Source: Bacteroidota bacterium
GTDB taxonomy: Bacteria; Bacteroidota; Bacteroidia; Cytophagales; Cyclobacteriaceae
Assembly: GCA_023417785.1 (NCBI GenBank)
Contig: JAEZEH010000004.1
Location: 1-56,613 of the forward strand
DNA: 56,613 nt
Reading direction: 5' to 3'
Part shown: positions 1 through 8,860 of the stretch, in pieces
Layout of the letters: every line of letters starts with the position of its first letter
Numbering within the stretch: the stretch's first letter is position 1
The notes under the pieces: model-generated
What the model saw: only the letters and a program-made list of their open reading frames with translations
Told to the model about the DNA's origin: nothing
Database searches by the model: none
Made by a program: the position numbers and the translations under genes

Positions 1-9
1 CTCAATGTG

Positions 10-182
10 GTCGGTGTTAACATACCGTCCCGCTGGGACGGAGCTTTTCTTCTTATCTTTTCTACAAACATGCTGTGCCTACAGCACAGAAATGCATTCG
101 TTGTCCCATCGGGACAATGTGTTTGTAGACAATTGATATCATTTGCGAACCCCGCCCTGTAGGGTGGCATGTTAACGGTAGC
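10..182 (-). repeat. MITE/REP-like palindromic repeat element, copy A
   Basis: A non-coding element of about 173 bp with four hairpins: 25-41 (perfect 7-bp arms around gct), 71-86, 101-117 (7-bp arms around atc) and 152-167 (imperfect). Its ends form an inverted repeat built on gttaacat (17-24, and atgttaac at 169-176). The reverse complement matches 12590-12767 module for module, so the copies are inverted relative to each other. There is no room for a transposase; movement in trans by a REP-associated tyrosine transposase or an IS is an inference. It lies just downstream of the xylF-like gene and could also act as a transcript end. Confidence 0.7.
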
Positions 183-239
183 TAATGATGGTTATGTGTA
201 TATGGTTGGGTATCCGCACGAAATTAGTTCTAATCCATT

Positions 240-1244
240 TCACTTCAGCAAAGACTCATCAATATGTCCGTCCTTGAGGACGGTGTTTTTCAGGTTTGCT
301 TTATCTACTACTATCGGAACAAATAGAATGCTGGGTACATCTTTTTTACCATTGTTCATTGTGGTAGTAAAATCGATTTTTTCTCCTTTCGCGATTTTCA
401 TTGACAGCACCGCTGCTTCACTGGAAAGTTTTTTTACAGACTTGTATATCGTCATAGACTGATTTCCAAGAATAATATTGCGGCAGGCATCAACTGAAGC
501 ATCCTGCCCTGTTATCACAGGAATACGCATATCAGATGATTTTAAAACATCGATCACACCCGACGCCAGGTCATCAGCACCGGTTAAAACTGCGTCTATA
601 GGAAGCTTGTTGTTTTGTACAAACTCATCCATGACAGACATTGAACTTAGTGCATACCACGAACTCATTTCTTTTTCGAGCAATATTTTGATATTTCCTG
701 CTTTGATGGGCCCTTTCAGTTTATTCATAATACCTTCCCGAACCAAAAGCGCATTGTTGTCGGTTGAGGGTCCATTGAGGATGACATAGTTACCCTTAGG
801 CTTCGCCTTCAATGCATACTCCGCCATCAGTTCTCCCACTTGCACACTATTGTAAGAGATGTAGTAATGCAGGTTACAGTCAGCAATCATTCTGTCATAC
901 GCAATGATCGTTGCTCCTTTCTTGTCTGCGTAATCTACAAGTTTTGCCAGCACCTTTCCATCCTGGGGAACAACGACAATGACCTTTACGCCCTCATCAA
1001 TAAGAAGTTTACCCTGCTCGACTTGCGTTTCGGCATCGCCTAAACCGTTTCTGGTTACTGCTTCCCCACCAAGGGCTGTTACCTTGTTGGTGAAATTTTC
1101 CATGTCCATTAGCCACCTGTCGGCAACCAGATCATGAACAAGGAAGCCGATTTTAATCTTTTCGGTGCTTCTGAATGAAAATATTGCAAAACAACTGGAT
1201 ATAGCCAGAACGGTGAATACGCCACGAAGGATTAAACTTTTCAT
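240..1244 (-). CDS. xylF: XylF-like periplasmic sugar-binding protein (orphan)
   Basis: Substrate-binding protein of the periplasmic binding protein type 1 fold, closest in motifs to the D-xylose binder XylF. Seen in order: an N-terminal hydrophobic segment (residues 1-24, with a Cys in SSC that may be a weak lipobox), KIGFLVHDL, a DRW motif, AYDRMI, GNYVILNG, DNNA, GQDA, QSMTIYK and a C-terminal LKDGHIDESLL. The length (334 aa) is normal for the family. I start at 1244 rather than 1292 because the signal sequence begins there. No ABC permease or ATPase gene lies beside it, so it may serve a transporter encoded elsewhere or feed a sensor. Fold assignment is firm; xylose specificity is inferred from similarity. 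Confidence 0.88.
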   Translation of the reverse strand: MKSLILRGVFTVLAISSCFAIFSFRSTEKIKIGFLVHDLVADRWLMDMENFTNKVTALGGEAVTRNGLGDAETQVEQGKLLIDEGVKVIVVVPQDGKVLAKLVDYADKKGATIIAYDRMIADCNLHYYISYNSVQVGELMAEYALKAKPKGNYVILNGPSTDNNALLVREGIMNKLKGPIKAGNIKILLEKEMSSWYALSSMSVMDEFVQNNKLPIDAVLTGADDLASGVIDVLKSSDMRIPVITGQDASVDACRNIILGNQSMTIYKSVKKLSSEAAVLSMKIAKGEKIDFTTTMNNGKKDVPSILFVPIVVDKANLKNTVLKDGHIDESLLK

Positions 1245-2452
1245 ATACTGGATTTTTGGATGGAATCGATTGGGCTTTTTACGATCTTCCACTTACCAAG
1301 TTCAATTTTTCCGTTTTTACATAAGGTTTATTTTTCAAAGTTATAGCACTCGCGTACATCGCGCCGCGATTTCGTACTGAGGGCAACGCTCTGGCTATCC
1401 AAAAAAGGGCCATTTTGAACCGGGGAGGGAATCGAATGTGAGGGATGGTTCGGGTAGACGGATTTCCCATCGCTACCCTACCCCCTGATTTGGCAAATCA
1501 GCCAACGTACTAAGATCTGCGTGCGAGTGGTCGCTTTAGGGTTGCAGGGTGGCTGCCAGTTACGGTTGATTTCAGGTTCTATATCGTCCAATCTAAAGTA
1601 TCCTCCTTGCACCGCCCTCAACCTGCGTCGCCTCTAATCATTGTCCCGCTGCTGATGTTCATCCAGATAATGTTGAAAATCCTTGAGAATCGTCTTTTCC
1701 CAGAACGGTACTTTATTCTTTACGGCGGCGCTGTTAATATCGCATCCAACGGGTGGCGATGGAATCCGGATCATTCAAGAGTTACCAATGTTACTGTCCG
1801 GTTTCCATTTTGGGTACGTTGAAAATGAAAGAGCAGATGCCGGACGCAATTATGAAAGCGTGTTAGATCACCTTAGTTATGCACCGACTCTGGTATCATA
1901 TGTTCCTGATTAACCTTTTCGCGGCAGACTCCAACGAATGCGAAAGAGGGAAATCAATCACGTGTCTGGTCTTTGACGATCCTGAAGTATTCGTCTGTGT
2001 TCGCTTGTTGATCAGAAGTGGATCATTTCTGATCGGCGTTGGGTGGGTCCTTATAATCAAAACAAGTATCCGGATTTATTACCTGCATCTTCTTCCGTGT
2101 GTTCTATCGAAAGTAGCGATTATTCAGTATTAGCAAAGCGGCCGCCACAATTTCAGGGCCGAGCTTAAAATTGAAAATATCGGTTCAACGCGCATTGCCC
2201 AGCGGATCTGGAACCTGCTTTCATTTTAATAAGTATTTAGAGTCAAAGGGAATTCAGGTGCGAATTGATTTCGGAGTTTGTTTCAGACTTCGGAAGTGTG
2301 ACGGAAGGTTACGATAAGGAGAACGTGCCGTCCGGTCTTTCGCTCACTGTGCTCTTACGCACCGCCTGGCGAGGATCCGGAGTTGTTATTATGTTGTGGA
2401 AAAGGATGAGCATGCCTGGAAAAGCCAATCGCAAAAAGATATAGCAAATCCC
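1245..2452. other. Long intergenic stretch without a recognisable gene
   Basis: About 1.2 kb between two divergent genes. Short open frames exist on both strands, but none shows a known domain, a convincing start or conserved-looking composition. A small hairpin occurs at 1487-1503 (ctgattt/aaatcag). The segment around 1418-1450 superficially resembles a tRNA T-arm but cannot be folded into a cloverleaf. At 2264-2295 there is a degenerate gatttc-type motif also found in three other intergenic regions. The stretch may hold decayed genes, but I could not identify any ancestor. Confidence 0.5.
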
Positions 2453-2490
2453 TTGTATTCTTAAAACTATATTAATAGTTTTAACTAGTT
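2453..2490 (+). promoter_or_regulatory. Promoter with overlapping BlaI-like operator
   Basis: A Bacteroidota-type promoter can be read as TTG (2453-2455), 20 bp, then TAgtTTTa (2476-2483; consensus TAnnTTTG). An inverted repeat, aaaactat (2463-2470) and atagtttt (2475-2482) around atta, overlaps the -7 element, and a second small palindrome aactagtt follows at 2483-2490. BlaI/MecI regulators bind such dyads and block their own promoter, so autorepression of the blaI-blaR1 pair is the natural reading. The operator role is inferred from position and symmetry. Confidence 0.55.
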
Positions 2491-2509
2491 ATTTAGTTTT
2501 ACCAATCAG

Positions 2510-2896
2510 ATGAAACAGAAGCCGATCCAACAATTAACAAAAGCCGAAGAAGAAATCATGCAGGTTCTCTGGGACCTGGAATCAGCGTTTGTCAAAGATG
2601 TCATCGCCCGATTACCGAAGCCGAAGCCGGCATACAATACGGTTTCCACCGTCGTCCGGACCCTGGAGCAAAAAGGGTTCGTCGGGCATGAACCGCTGGG
2701 TAAATCGCATAAGTACCATCCGCTCATTTCAAAGGAGGCCTATACCCGCGTTTTCATGAAGGGATTCGTGAAACGCTACTTCAGCGGATCTTACCAGCAG
2801 ATGGTGTCCTTCTTCACGCAGGAGGACAAACTCTCTCTCAATGAACTCGAAGAACTCGTTGTCGAACTCAAAAAGCTGAAAGGCAAAAAAGCATGA
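2510..2896 (+). CDS. blaI: BlaI/MecI/CopY-family transcriptional repressor
   Basis: A 128-aa winged-helix repressor. The N-terminal half (residues about 5-75) has the family pattern: LTKAEEEIMQVLW, then a recognition-helix region with YNTVSTVVRTLEQKG and a wing containing HKYHPLISK. The C-terminal half is the short helical dimerisation domain. In this family the partner membrane protease inactivates the repressor. Its stop overlaps the next start by 4 nt (ATGA), so the pair is translationally coupled. The inverted repeat over its promoter is a likely autoregulatory site. No beta-lactamase gene is adjacent, so the target is probably its own operon or a distant envelope-stress or nutrient gene. 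In Bacteroidota this pair is common and often not linked to antibiotic resistance. Confidence 0.93.
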   Translation: MKQKPIQQLTKAEEEIMQVLWDLESAFVKDVIARLPKPKPAYNTVSTVVRTLEQKGFVGHEPLGKSHKYHPLISKEAYTRVFMKGFVKRYFSGSYQQMVSFFTQEDKLSLNELEELVVELKKLKGKKA

Positions 2897-4467
2897 CCAA
2901 CTATCTCATAGAACTCGCCGTCGTTCACGTTGTGCTTTACTGCGGATACTGGCTCTTACTTCGTAAAGAACACCAGTACGGCAGGATGCGATTTTACCTC
3001 ATTGCCTCTACCCTGCTGGCATTGGTGATTCCACTGCTTAAATTACCCAGACTGTTTTCTTTTAGTCAGAATCCGGTAGTCACAGTACCCATGGAACCCC
3101 TGCCCATGGATGCAGTTAATCACGCACCCGTCACGGCTGAATCTGCCGGAAGCTATGAGCTCGTGATCTGGATATACATCGTCGTCAGCGCCTTCTTCCT
3201 GCTGAAGTTTTTAAGTGATATCCTCCATCTGGTCTGGCTCGTGCGAAAGAGTCGGCGCGAAAAGTTCCTCGGTATGGCCATCCTCAGGGTCGGGAATCTC
3301 AAAGGAAGCTTCACTTTTTTCAATTGGATTTTCGTCAGTGAAAAGATTGATCCGCAGCAGCACGACTATGAGGTGATCCTGAATCATGAACAAGCACATG
3401 CTTCCCTGAGACATACCTACGACCTGGTCTTCTTCGAAATGTTCAAAGCGTGCTTCTGGTGGCTTCCAACAGCATGGATTATCCTGAAGGAGATCAAAAT
3501 AATACACGAATATCAGGCCGACCAGGTTGCGATCAGGACCTGTGATGTTCACACGTATTCGGCTTTACTGATCAGTACTTCTTTAAAAACAAATGGATTG
3601 AATCTGGCCAGCTGCTATCATGATGGTCTGATTCATAAACGATTAAATGCCATGAAACAACAAGCAAAAGAATTGAACCGGTGGAAATTTGCAGCATTAA
3701 CCGCATTATGCGCTTCGCTCGTGGTTGTGCTCGCGTGCAGCGAAGAAAAGTCCGTTGAGAAAGCTCAGGAAGAAATCTTCACCATCGTGGAATCTTACCC
3801 CGAATTCGAAGGCGGAATAGCAGCCTTCAACACGCACATCATGAAAGAGATCACCTATCCGCCGCAGGCCCGCGAGGCAGGCGTTGAGGGCCGTGTCGAA
3901 GTTCAGTTTGTCGTTGACAAGGATGGGGCCATCTCCCGCGTAGAGGCAATCAGGGGAATCGGTAGAGGCTTCGATGAAGAAGCTGTGCGCGTCGTAAAAG
4001 GTCTTCCGCGGTTCAAGCCCGCGACGCAGAACGGCAGGCCCGTGCGCGTGCGTATGGTGGTTCCCCTCGACTTTCGGCTCAAGGTGGGTGAAACCAATCC
4101 CGACAACAGTGCTCAGGGAATGATTATCGTTGGCGAAATCCAGTCGAGAAATTACCAGCTCAATGTAGAAGCGAGATATGAGAATGGCGAGTGGATCGGC
4201 ACGGTCTACGATGAAGGTTTCGTCGAGTTGCCCGGAGCCAACATAATCATACCGGGTACGACAACGGGAGCGAGATCTGCACCAGATGGCACCTTCAGAC
4301 TGAAAGCTGAACAATCACATGCGATCATGGTAAGCTTTGTTGGATACGAGCCCCGGATATTAGTATCAAATGGATTTGATGCACTGACTGATCCACCGAA
4401 AAATTTTGAAGAGGTTCGTGATGCAGCGATGGGCGACAGACCAAGGCATCATGAACACCAACATTGA
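2893..4467 (+). CDS. BlaR1/M56-family metallopeptidase with TonB and CarboxypepD_reg-like C-terminus
   Basis: A 524-aa inner-membrane receptor-protease. Membrane segments are visible near residues 3-22, 36-51, 90-110 and 267-282. The M56 peptidase domain lies on the cytoplasmic side between the third and fourth, with the zinc motif HEQAH (165-169) and the third-ligand region HEYQAD (205-210). Past the last helix, instead of the penicillin-binding sensor of classical BlaR1, there is a TonB C-terminal domain (about 300-396, with YPPQAREAGVEG and a final VPLDF) and then a beta-sandwich like CarboxypepD_reg (about 415-495, ending in SFVGYEPR). The protein may thus sense or contact an outer-membrane TonB-dependent receptor. 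Coupled to the BlaI gene by ATGA. Sensor ligand unknown. Confidence 0.9.
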   Translation: MTNYLIELAVVHVVLYCGYWLLLRKEHQYGRMRFYLIASTLLALVIPLLKLPRLFSFSQNPVVTVPMEPLPMDAVNHAPVTAESAGSYELVIWIYIVVSAFFLLKFLSDILHLVWLVRKSRREKFLGMAILRVGNLKGSFTFFNWIFVSEKIDPQQHDYEVILNHEQAHASLRHTYDLVFFEMFKACFWWLPTAWIILKEIKIIHEYQADQVAIRTCDVHTYSALLISTSLKTNGLNLASCYHDGLIHKRLNAMKQQAKELNRWKFAALTALCASLVVVLACSEEKSVEKAQEEIFTIVESYPEFEGGIAAFNTHIMKEITYPPQAREAGVEGRVEVQFVVDKDGAISRVEAIRGIGRGFDEEAVRVVKGLPRFKPATQNGRPVRVRMVVPLDFRLKVGETNPDNSAQGMIIVGEIQSRNYQLNVEARYENGEWIGTVYDEGFVELPGANIIIPGTTTGARSAPDGTFRLKAEQSHAIMVSFVGYEPRILVSNGFDALTDPPKNFEEVRDAAMGDRPRHHEHQH

Positions 4468-4584
4468 CGTAGAGATTGATTTCAGATTTCTTGTGATTTC
4501 TTGTCTCTGTATTTGTGATTGCGACTGTTGTTGCATTCAATGTGGTGCGATCCGAATCCTGAGGCGAAGGGAACGCGTGTGACG

Positions 4585-4602
4585 TCCCGATCAAATTCGG
4601 GA
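4585..4602. other. Small hairpin in the convergent intergenic region
   Basis: A 6-bp stem (tcccga/tcggga, loop tcaaat) lies between the convergent blaR1-like and phospholipase genes. It has no U-tract, so calling it a terminator is only a guess. Confidence 0.3.
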
Positions 4603-4730
4603 TCCCTACGTGCACGACGGTTCCCCTCGAAGCCCAATGCAGATAAGGATAGCATGATTGGAATACCATTCGCCTCGTCGAGGTCCATTAGCTCGAGCCG
4701 CATACACTGGCGCCTCCGTTCGACCAGATC

Positions 4731-7265
4731 TCATCTTCCACCGGCACTCAACACCCGCCCCATATACGGGTCCGAGATGCTATCTGCCCCCGTCTCAACC
4801 CTTCCCGCATAACGCGCTATCAGCATGCTTTCTTGTTCCGACAAAATGGAAAAGTCATACCAACCTTGATGGGCCGTCACATCAATCAGGACACTTCGCC
4901 CCGTACCGGGTTTCAATGTGAAGGCTTCTTTCTTTGTTTGATACTTTTCTTCAGATAACACCAGGTTCACAGGACGCTTACCGCGATTGTTAATCCTCAC
5001 CTCGAGTTTGCTGGAATGCGTTCCCTTCGCTCGCGGCATGGCGGTGTCGATGAATACATGTGTATTGAGCGTGCCCCGAAACTCCCGATAAAAACCATTA
5101 GGACCATAACCGGTAAGATGGTATTGCTTATTCCCGAAAGAACTCAGTGGCCATCGGTATTCCAGTTCAGCACCTGCCTTTACCGCGAATGCCCATACTT
5201 TTACCGGTTCAAATTCCCCGGTATGCTCATTTAAATAATTTCCGGGTGCATATACATTGAACGCTGAGCCAAGGGCATCGTCTCCGAATATTGCATTTGA
5301 TGCCTTAAATTTAACAACGAACTCTTTCCCATCATCGCTCAGGGCGCCGTCAACGTAGAGTTCGTACTTAAGCGCGTTGGAAGGCTTTGTACCCTGCTCC
5401 TGCTGTGGCAACGCAGCGCGTGGATCACGAACAAGTTCGTCGGCTTCCTCCGGGCTGAGTGCTCTGTAGTTGTCGGGCAGACCGCGGAAACTGGCGTTGT
5501 AAATTTCAGCAATGTGCTCGTTGCGGTTAAGGAAGTCGGGCAGGGCAATATTCTCGGAACGGTACGGACGAAAGGCCGACGTGAGATCACCACAAACCGT
5601 TCTTCGCCAGGAGCTGATATTAGTCTCCTCAATTTTTCTGCCGGCCTTCTTCGACAAGAACTTCTCCATAAAGCGAATCGTTGACGTGATGTCACACAGT
5701 TCAGAATTTACCCATCCGCCGCGGGACCACGGCGACGCGATGATTAGTGGCACACGATATCCGAGGCCAACAGGGCTGGTCCGGGAACGCTCTGGTTTGA
5801 AGCCGGCCTTCACTTCTTCTTTAAGGGTGACAAACTCTCCGCTGACATCAATGGACCCGGATACTTTACCTGTAGCCGGGTCGTTGGGGTTTGGTGCAAC
5901 GAACGGTGGCACATGGTCAAAGTATCCGTCATTTTCATCGTAGTTCAGGATAAAGATCGTCTTCTTCCATACTTCCGGATGCTGTGTTAGAATATCGAGA
6001 ACTTCAGAGACATACCATGCGCCATACCACGGTGCGCTTGGGTGATCCGAAAACTTCTGCGGCGGCACAAGCCACGAAACGGTGGGAAGCTTTCCCTCGT
6101 TGACATCCTTTCGAAACTGGTAAAGAATATCGCCTTTGGGGACGTTCGTACTTCGTTTTTCTCCATCCGACTCGTACGTCATCTCTTCTACTTTTTGATA
6201 GTCGGGGTCTCCTGTATTCGTTGTGAAGGCTTTAATGTGAAGATTCTGTTCGCGTGGCGTGAGCTTGCTGAATGCTTCGGGCGTCCATTTTTCAAGGTGT
6301 TCCATCACTTTGGCAAGCGCTTGCCTTTTCGTTTGCAATTGCTTTTTATGTTCTTCTGTATCGGAACCGCCCGCTCCCACTTTTGTCTCCAGGTCCCGGA
6401 TTTCATTCGGAAGCACCGATTTTTGTTTTTGAAGCCACTCGTAAAACCCTTTGCTGAAGCGCACATTGAATTGCGTAAACCATTCCAGGTTGTTATCAGT
6501 GAAATTTGCGAGTAGTGATGCGTCTTCCACATTGGTCGGTAAACTGACTTCATTTTGGTAAACCGTCCACGAAATCCCTTCGTCCTCCAGTCGTTCCGGA
6601 AAGGTCTTCCAGCTTGCCTCACGCTCATAAGTCACTTCGCCGTTTCGCACCTTTGCTTTATCTCCCGGGTCCCCATGTGTTTTGCCTGTCCAGAAATAGC
6701 TTCGGTTTGTGGTTGTACCGGTAAGTGCAGAGCAAAAGTGCTGATCACACACCGTAAACGCGTCTGCCAACGCGTGATAAAAAGGAATATCTTCCCGCGT
6801 GTAATAGCCCATGGTGAGTGGGATGTGTTTGAAGTCCTTGTTGCCGGGTCGCTTGGCTTCAATCCATCCGTCGTACTTTCCATCATTACGTGCGTCGACC
6901 TGGTCTTCCCACGAATGGGGTACGCCACCCATCCATGTTGCGCGTGTATCTTTCATGTTGAGGCGAAAAGGAAGATAGCAATTCCCTGTTTTGTCGGGCT
7001 GAAACCACACGGGCTTTTTATCCGGGAGCGTGACAGGAAATGGATCATTGAAGCCGCGCACTCCCCGTAGTGTTCCGAAACAGTGATCAAATGAACGGTT
7101 CTCCTGCATCAGCATAACAACATGCTCTGCGTCGTAAAATGTTGTTCCCGGATCCGGCGCAATAGCAAACGCTTTGTGGATTGCTGAAGGCAGCGTTGCC
7201 CAGGCACCCGCACCACCGGCAAGAAGTGCAGCGCGTTTCAGGAAATTTCTTCGTGATTGGCTCAT
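4731..7265 (-). CDS. Phosphocholine-type phospholipase C, Tat-exported
   Basis: An 844-aa secreted phosphoesterase of the acid phosphatase/phospholipase C family (PF04185), of the type that hydrolyses phosphatidylcholine or sphingomyelin to phosphocholine. The N-terminus is a Tat signal, SQSRRNFLKRAALLAGG. The catalytic domain opens with VVMLMQENRSFDHCFG and includes GTTTNRSYFWTG, NYDENDGYFDHVPP and GYRVPLIIASPWSRGG. The last ~200 residues are two beta domains of the DUF756 type that end these enzymes. I start at 7265 because the Tat motif follows directly; a start at 7337 would put 24 residues before it. It is third in a SusC-SusD-PLC order on one strand (112 bp after SusD), so imported products are probably phosphorylated head groups or lipid fragments. 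Confidence 0.93.
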   Translation of the reverse strand: MSQSRRNFLKRAALLAGGAGAWATLPSAIHKAFAIAPDPGTTFYDAEHVVMLMQENRSFDHCFGTLRGVRGFNDPFPVTLPDKKPVWFQPDKTGNCYLPFRLNMKDTRATWMGGVPHSWEDQVDARNDGKYDGWIEAKRPGNKDFKHIPLTMGYYTREDIPFYHALADAFTVCDQHFCSALTGTTTNRSYFWTGKTHGDPGDKAKVRNGEVTYEREASWKTFPERLEDEGISWTVYQNEVSLPTNVEDASLLANFTDNNLEWFTQFNVRFSKGFYEWLQKQKSVLPNEIRDLETKVGAGGSDTEEHKKQLQTKRQALAKVMEHLEKWTPEAFSKLTPREQNLHIKAFTTNTGDPDYQKVEEMTYESDGEKRSTNVPKGDILYQFRKDVNEGKLPTVSWLVPPQKFSDHPSAPWYGAWYVSEVLDILTQHPEVWKKTIFILNYDENDGYFDHVPPFVAPNPNDPATGKVSGSIDVSGEFVTLKEEVKAGFKPERSRTSPVGLGYRVPLIIASPWSRGGWVNSELCDITSTIRFMEKFLSKKAGRKIEETNISSWRRTVCGDLTSAFRPYRSENIALPDFLNRNEHIAEIYNASFRGLPDNYRALSPEEADELVRDPRAALPQQEQGTKPSNALKYELYVDGALSDDGKEFVVKFKASNAIFGDDALGSAFNVYAPGNYLNEHTGEFEPVKVWAFAVKAGAELEYRWPLSSFGNKQYHLTGYGPNGFYREFRGTLNTHVFIDTAMPRAKGTHSSKLEVRINNRGKRPVNLVLSEEKYQTKKEAFTLKPGTGRSVLIDVTAHQGWYDFSILSEQESMLIARYAGRVETGADSISDPYMGRVLSAGGR

Positions 7266-7377
7266 GTTAATAGGGTAAATGCTGTGCTTGGTGCCGCCGC
7301 AGCTCAATACGGCGATAGTTTGATCAACGTGGAGCAATTTTGTTTAGATCGCTCCACGTTGAAGATATAAAAATTAG

Positions 7378-8835
7378 TTATTTCAACCACCACGTGGTGA
7401 CATTGATCTTGTCGTTGCCTTCGCCGAATTGCCTTGCAATAGCAGTCGTCACGTTCTCGGTGTTGTAGTTATATTCCGACTGCGGATAGATCCAGCGATA
7501 CGGGATCTCCACACCGGCGGGGCGCCTGAATGACGGATAGCCGGTCCGCAGGTGATCGAAGAAGGCGGTCCAGCCGGATTGGTAGAACGACTGAAGGTAC
7601 TTCTGCATAATCACGCGTTCGATCTTTTCTTCATCGGTCTCGACCTCGGCCAGGTCATTGATCGGGTGGGACAGATAAACATCTGCGGCGGCCACATCTA
7701 CATATTGCTCATACCCTTTCGCATAAGTCTCGTAGAAGCGAAAGGATCCTTTTACGGCTGAACTGTACAAGGCGGACGCGTCCGCAACAATCCATCCTCT
7801 GATAGCGGCTTCTGCCAGGATAAGCTGTTGTTCGGGATAGCCCAGGAGAACGTAAGGCTCGTTCACGGCATCCCTGTAGTAACGCTCATGGGGTTTGGAA
7901 AGACCCGTTGCATTTACCTCGGCATACGGCGCTGCGGGATCACCCCCTTTATAGCCCGTGAAGTCATCAATCGGCGTTCCTTCCTCGCGTGCTTCCTTGC
8001 TTTGTGTGGCGTAGATAAACAACCGTGGATCTTCGCGATCCTGCAGACGACGTATGAATGTCGAGTCCATGTACAACCCCGATCCGAAACCGCTGTTGTT
8101 AAAATCCGGATAACGGTTGCCCTGCTGATCGAGGAATACAAGTTGCGCATTGTCACCGATGCTCTCCATCAGGGGCTCGTTCAGGTAGATGGATGCTAAA
8201 TCATTGAAGTTAATCTCTCCCGCCTTTCGTGACAGTGTGAGCATAACCTTAAGCCGAAAAGCATTGATCGCCTTGCGCCAGGAAAGCACATCACCTGAAT
8301 AGATGATATCCCCCGCGATGATAGTATTACTTTCACGAAGTATGTCATTAGCCTCCGCAAGTTCATTCAGGATGCCTTCAAAAATTGCCTCCTGCGTATC
8401 ATATGCCGGAGTAAAATCGGCATCCGTCTCTCCCTTGAGTGCCGCCGAGTATGGCAGATCGCCAAACCTCAGCGTCATGTGGTAGAAGTAGTGTGCCCGG
8501 AAGAATTTACCCAATGCAATATAGGTCGGCTCGTTGATTCGATCCGCTTCCTCGATCATTTTGGTAACGTCACGAAGTGCTCCGAATTCGTCGAATCCAC
8601 TCCGGTCCCACTTGTAATATTGATTCGCATTCTCGCCGTCGGTCTGAATTATCATTTTGATCGCGTAAAGTGGCGATCCCCCTTTATACGAGCGAAAGAC
8701 GCTCCATTCAAGGCTTGTGAGCAGAAGCTGCGGATGTGTTTCTGTAGGCTGATTTGGATTGATGTTCATCTCTTCCAGGTCCTGACATGATGCAAGGAGG
8801 AAGCATGCCATGAGAATGGTCACAATATTTTTCAT
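7378..8835 (-). CDS. SusD/RagB-family nutrient-binding lipoprotein
   Basis: A 485-aa surface lipoprotein of the SusD-like type (SusD-like_2 group by overall pattern). The signal peptide ends in a lipobox LLASC near residue 17. The start of the mature protein, DLEEMNINPNQPTET, and the helical body with FFRAHYFYHMTLRFGDLPY and AEAAIRGW are typical, and the C-terminus ends INVTTWWLK. SusD proteins cap a SusC barrel and hold the ligand for import. The gene is 25 bp downstream of susC, so the two are surely one operon, and a phospholipase C follows. The ligand is not glycan-defined here: no glycoside hydrolase is adjacent, and the phospholipase points to a phospholipid-derived substrate (inference). 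Confidence 0.93.
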   Translation of the reverse strand: MKNIVTILMACFLLASCQDLEEMNINPNQPTETHPQLLLTSLEWSVFRSYKGGSPLYAIKMIIQTDGENANQYYKWDRSGFDEFGALRDVTKMIEEADRINEPTYIALGKFFRAHYFYHMTLRFGDLPYSAALKGETDADFTPAYDTQEAIFEGILNELAEANDILRESNTIIAGDIIYSGDVLSWRKAINAFRLKVMLTLSRKAGEINFNDLASIYLNEPLMESIGDNAQLVFLDQQGNRYPDFNNSGFGSGLYMDSTFIRRLQDREDPRLFIYATQSKEAREEGTPIDDFTGYKGGDPAAPYAEVNATGLSKPHERYYRDAVNEPYVLLGYPEQQLILAEAAIRGWIVADASALYSSAVKGSFRFYETYAKGYEQYVDVAAADVYLSHPINDLAEVETDEEKIERVIMQKYLQSFYQSGWTAFFDHLRTGYPSFRRPAGVEIPYRWIYPQSEYNYNTENVTTAIARQFGEGNDKINVTTWWLK

Positions 8836-8860
8836 AATGTTGATTTTTAATTTGAATAAT

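Noticed and set aside
1418..1520. Possible reverse-strand tRNA, because of a gggaatcgaa segment and a palindrome nearby
   Set aside because: The putative T-stem arms do not pair, and no acceptor, D-arm or anticodon arm can be folded around it.
3706..4314. A 202-aa minus-strand frame inside the BlaR1-like gene
   Set aside because: Antisense to the TonB domain; no signal peptide, domain or promoter.
6042..7070. Long plus-strand frames inside the phospholipase C gene
   Set aside because: They are antisense to a clearly coding gene with strong family motifs, and their composition is unlike a protein.
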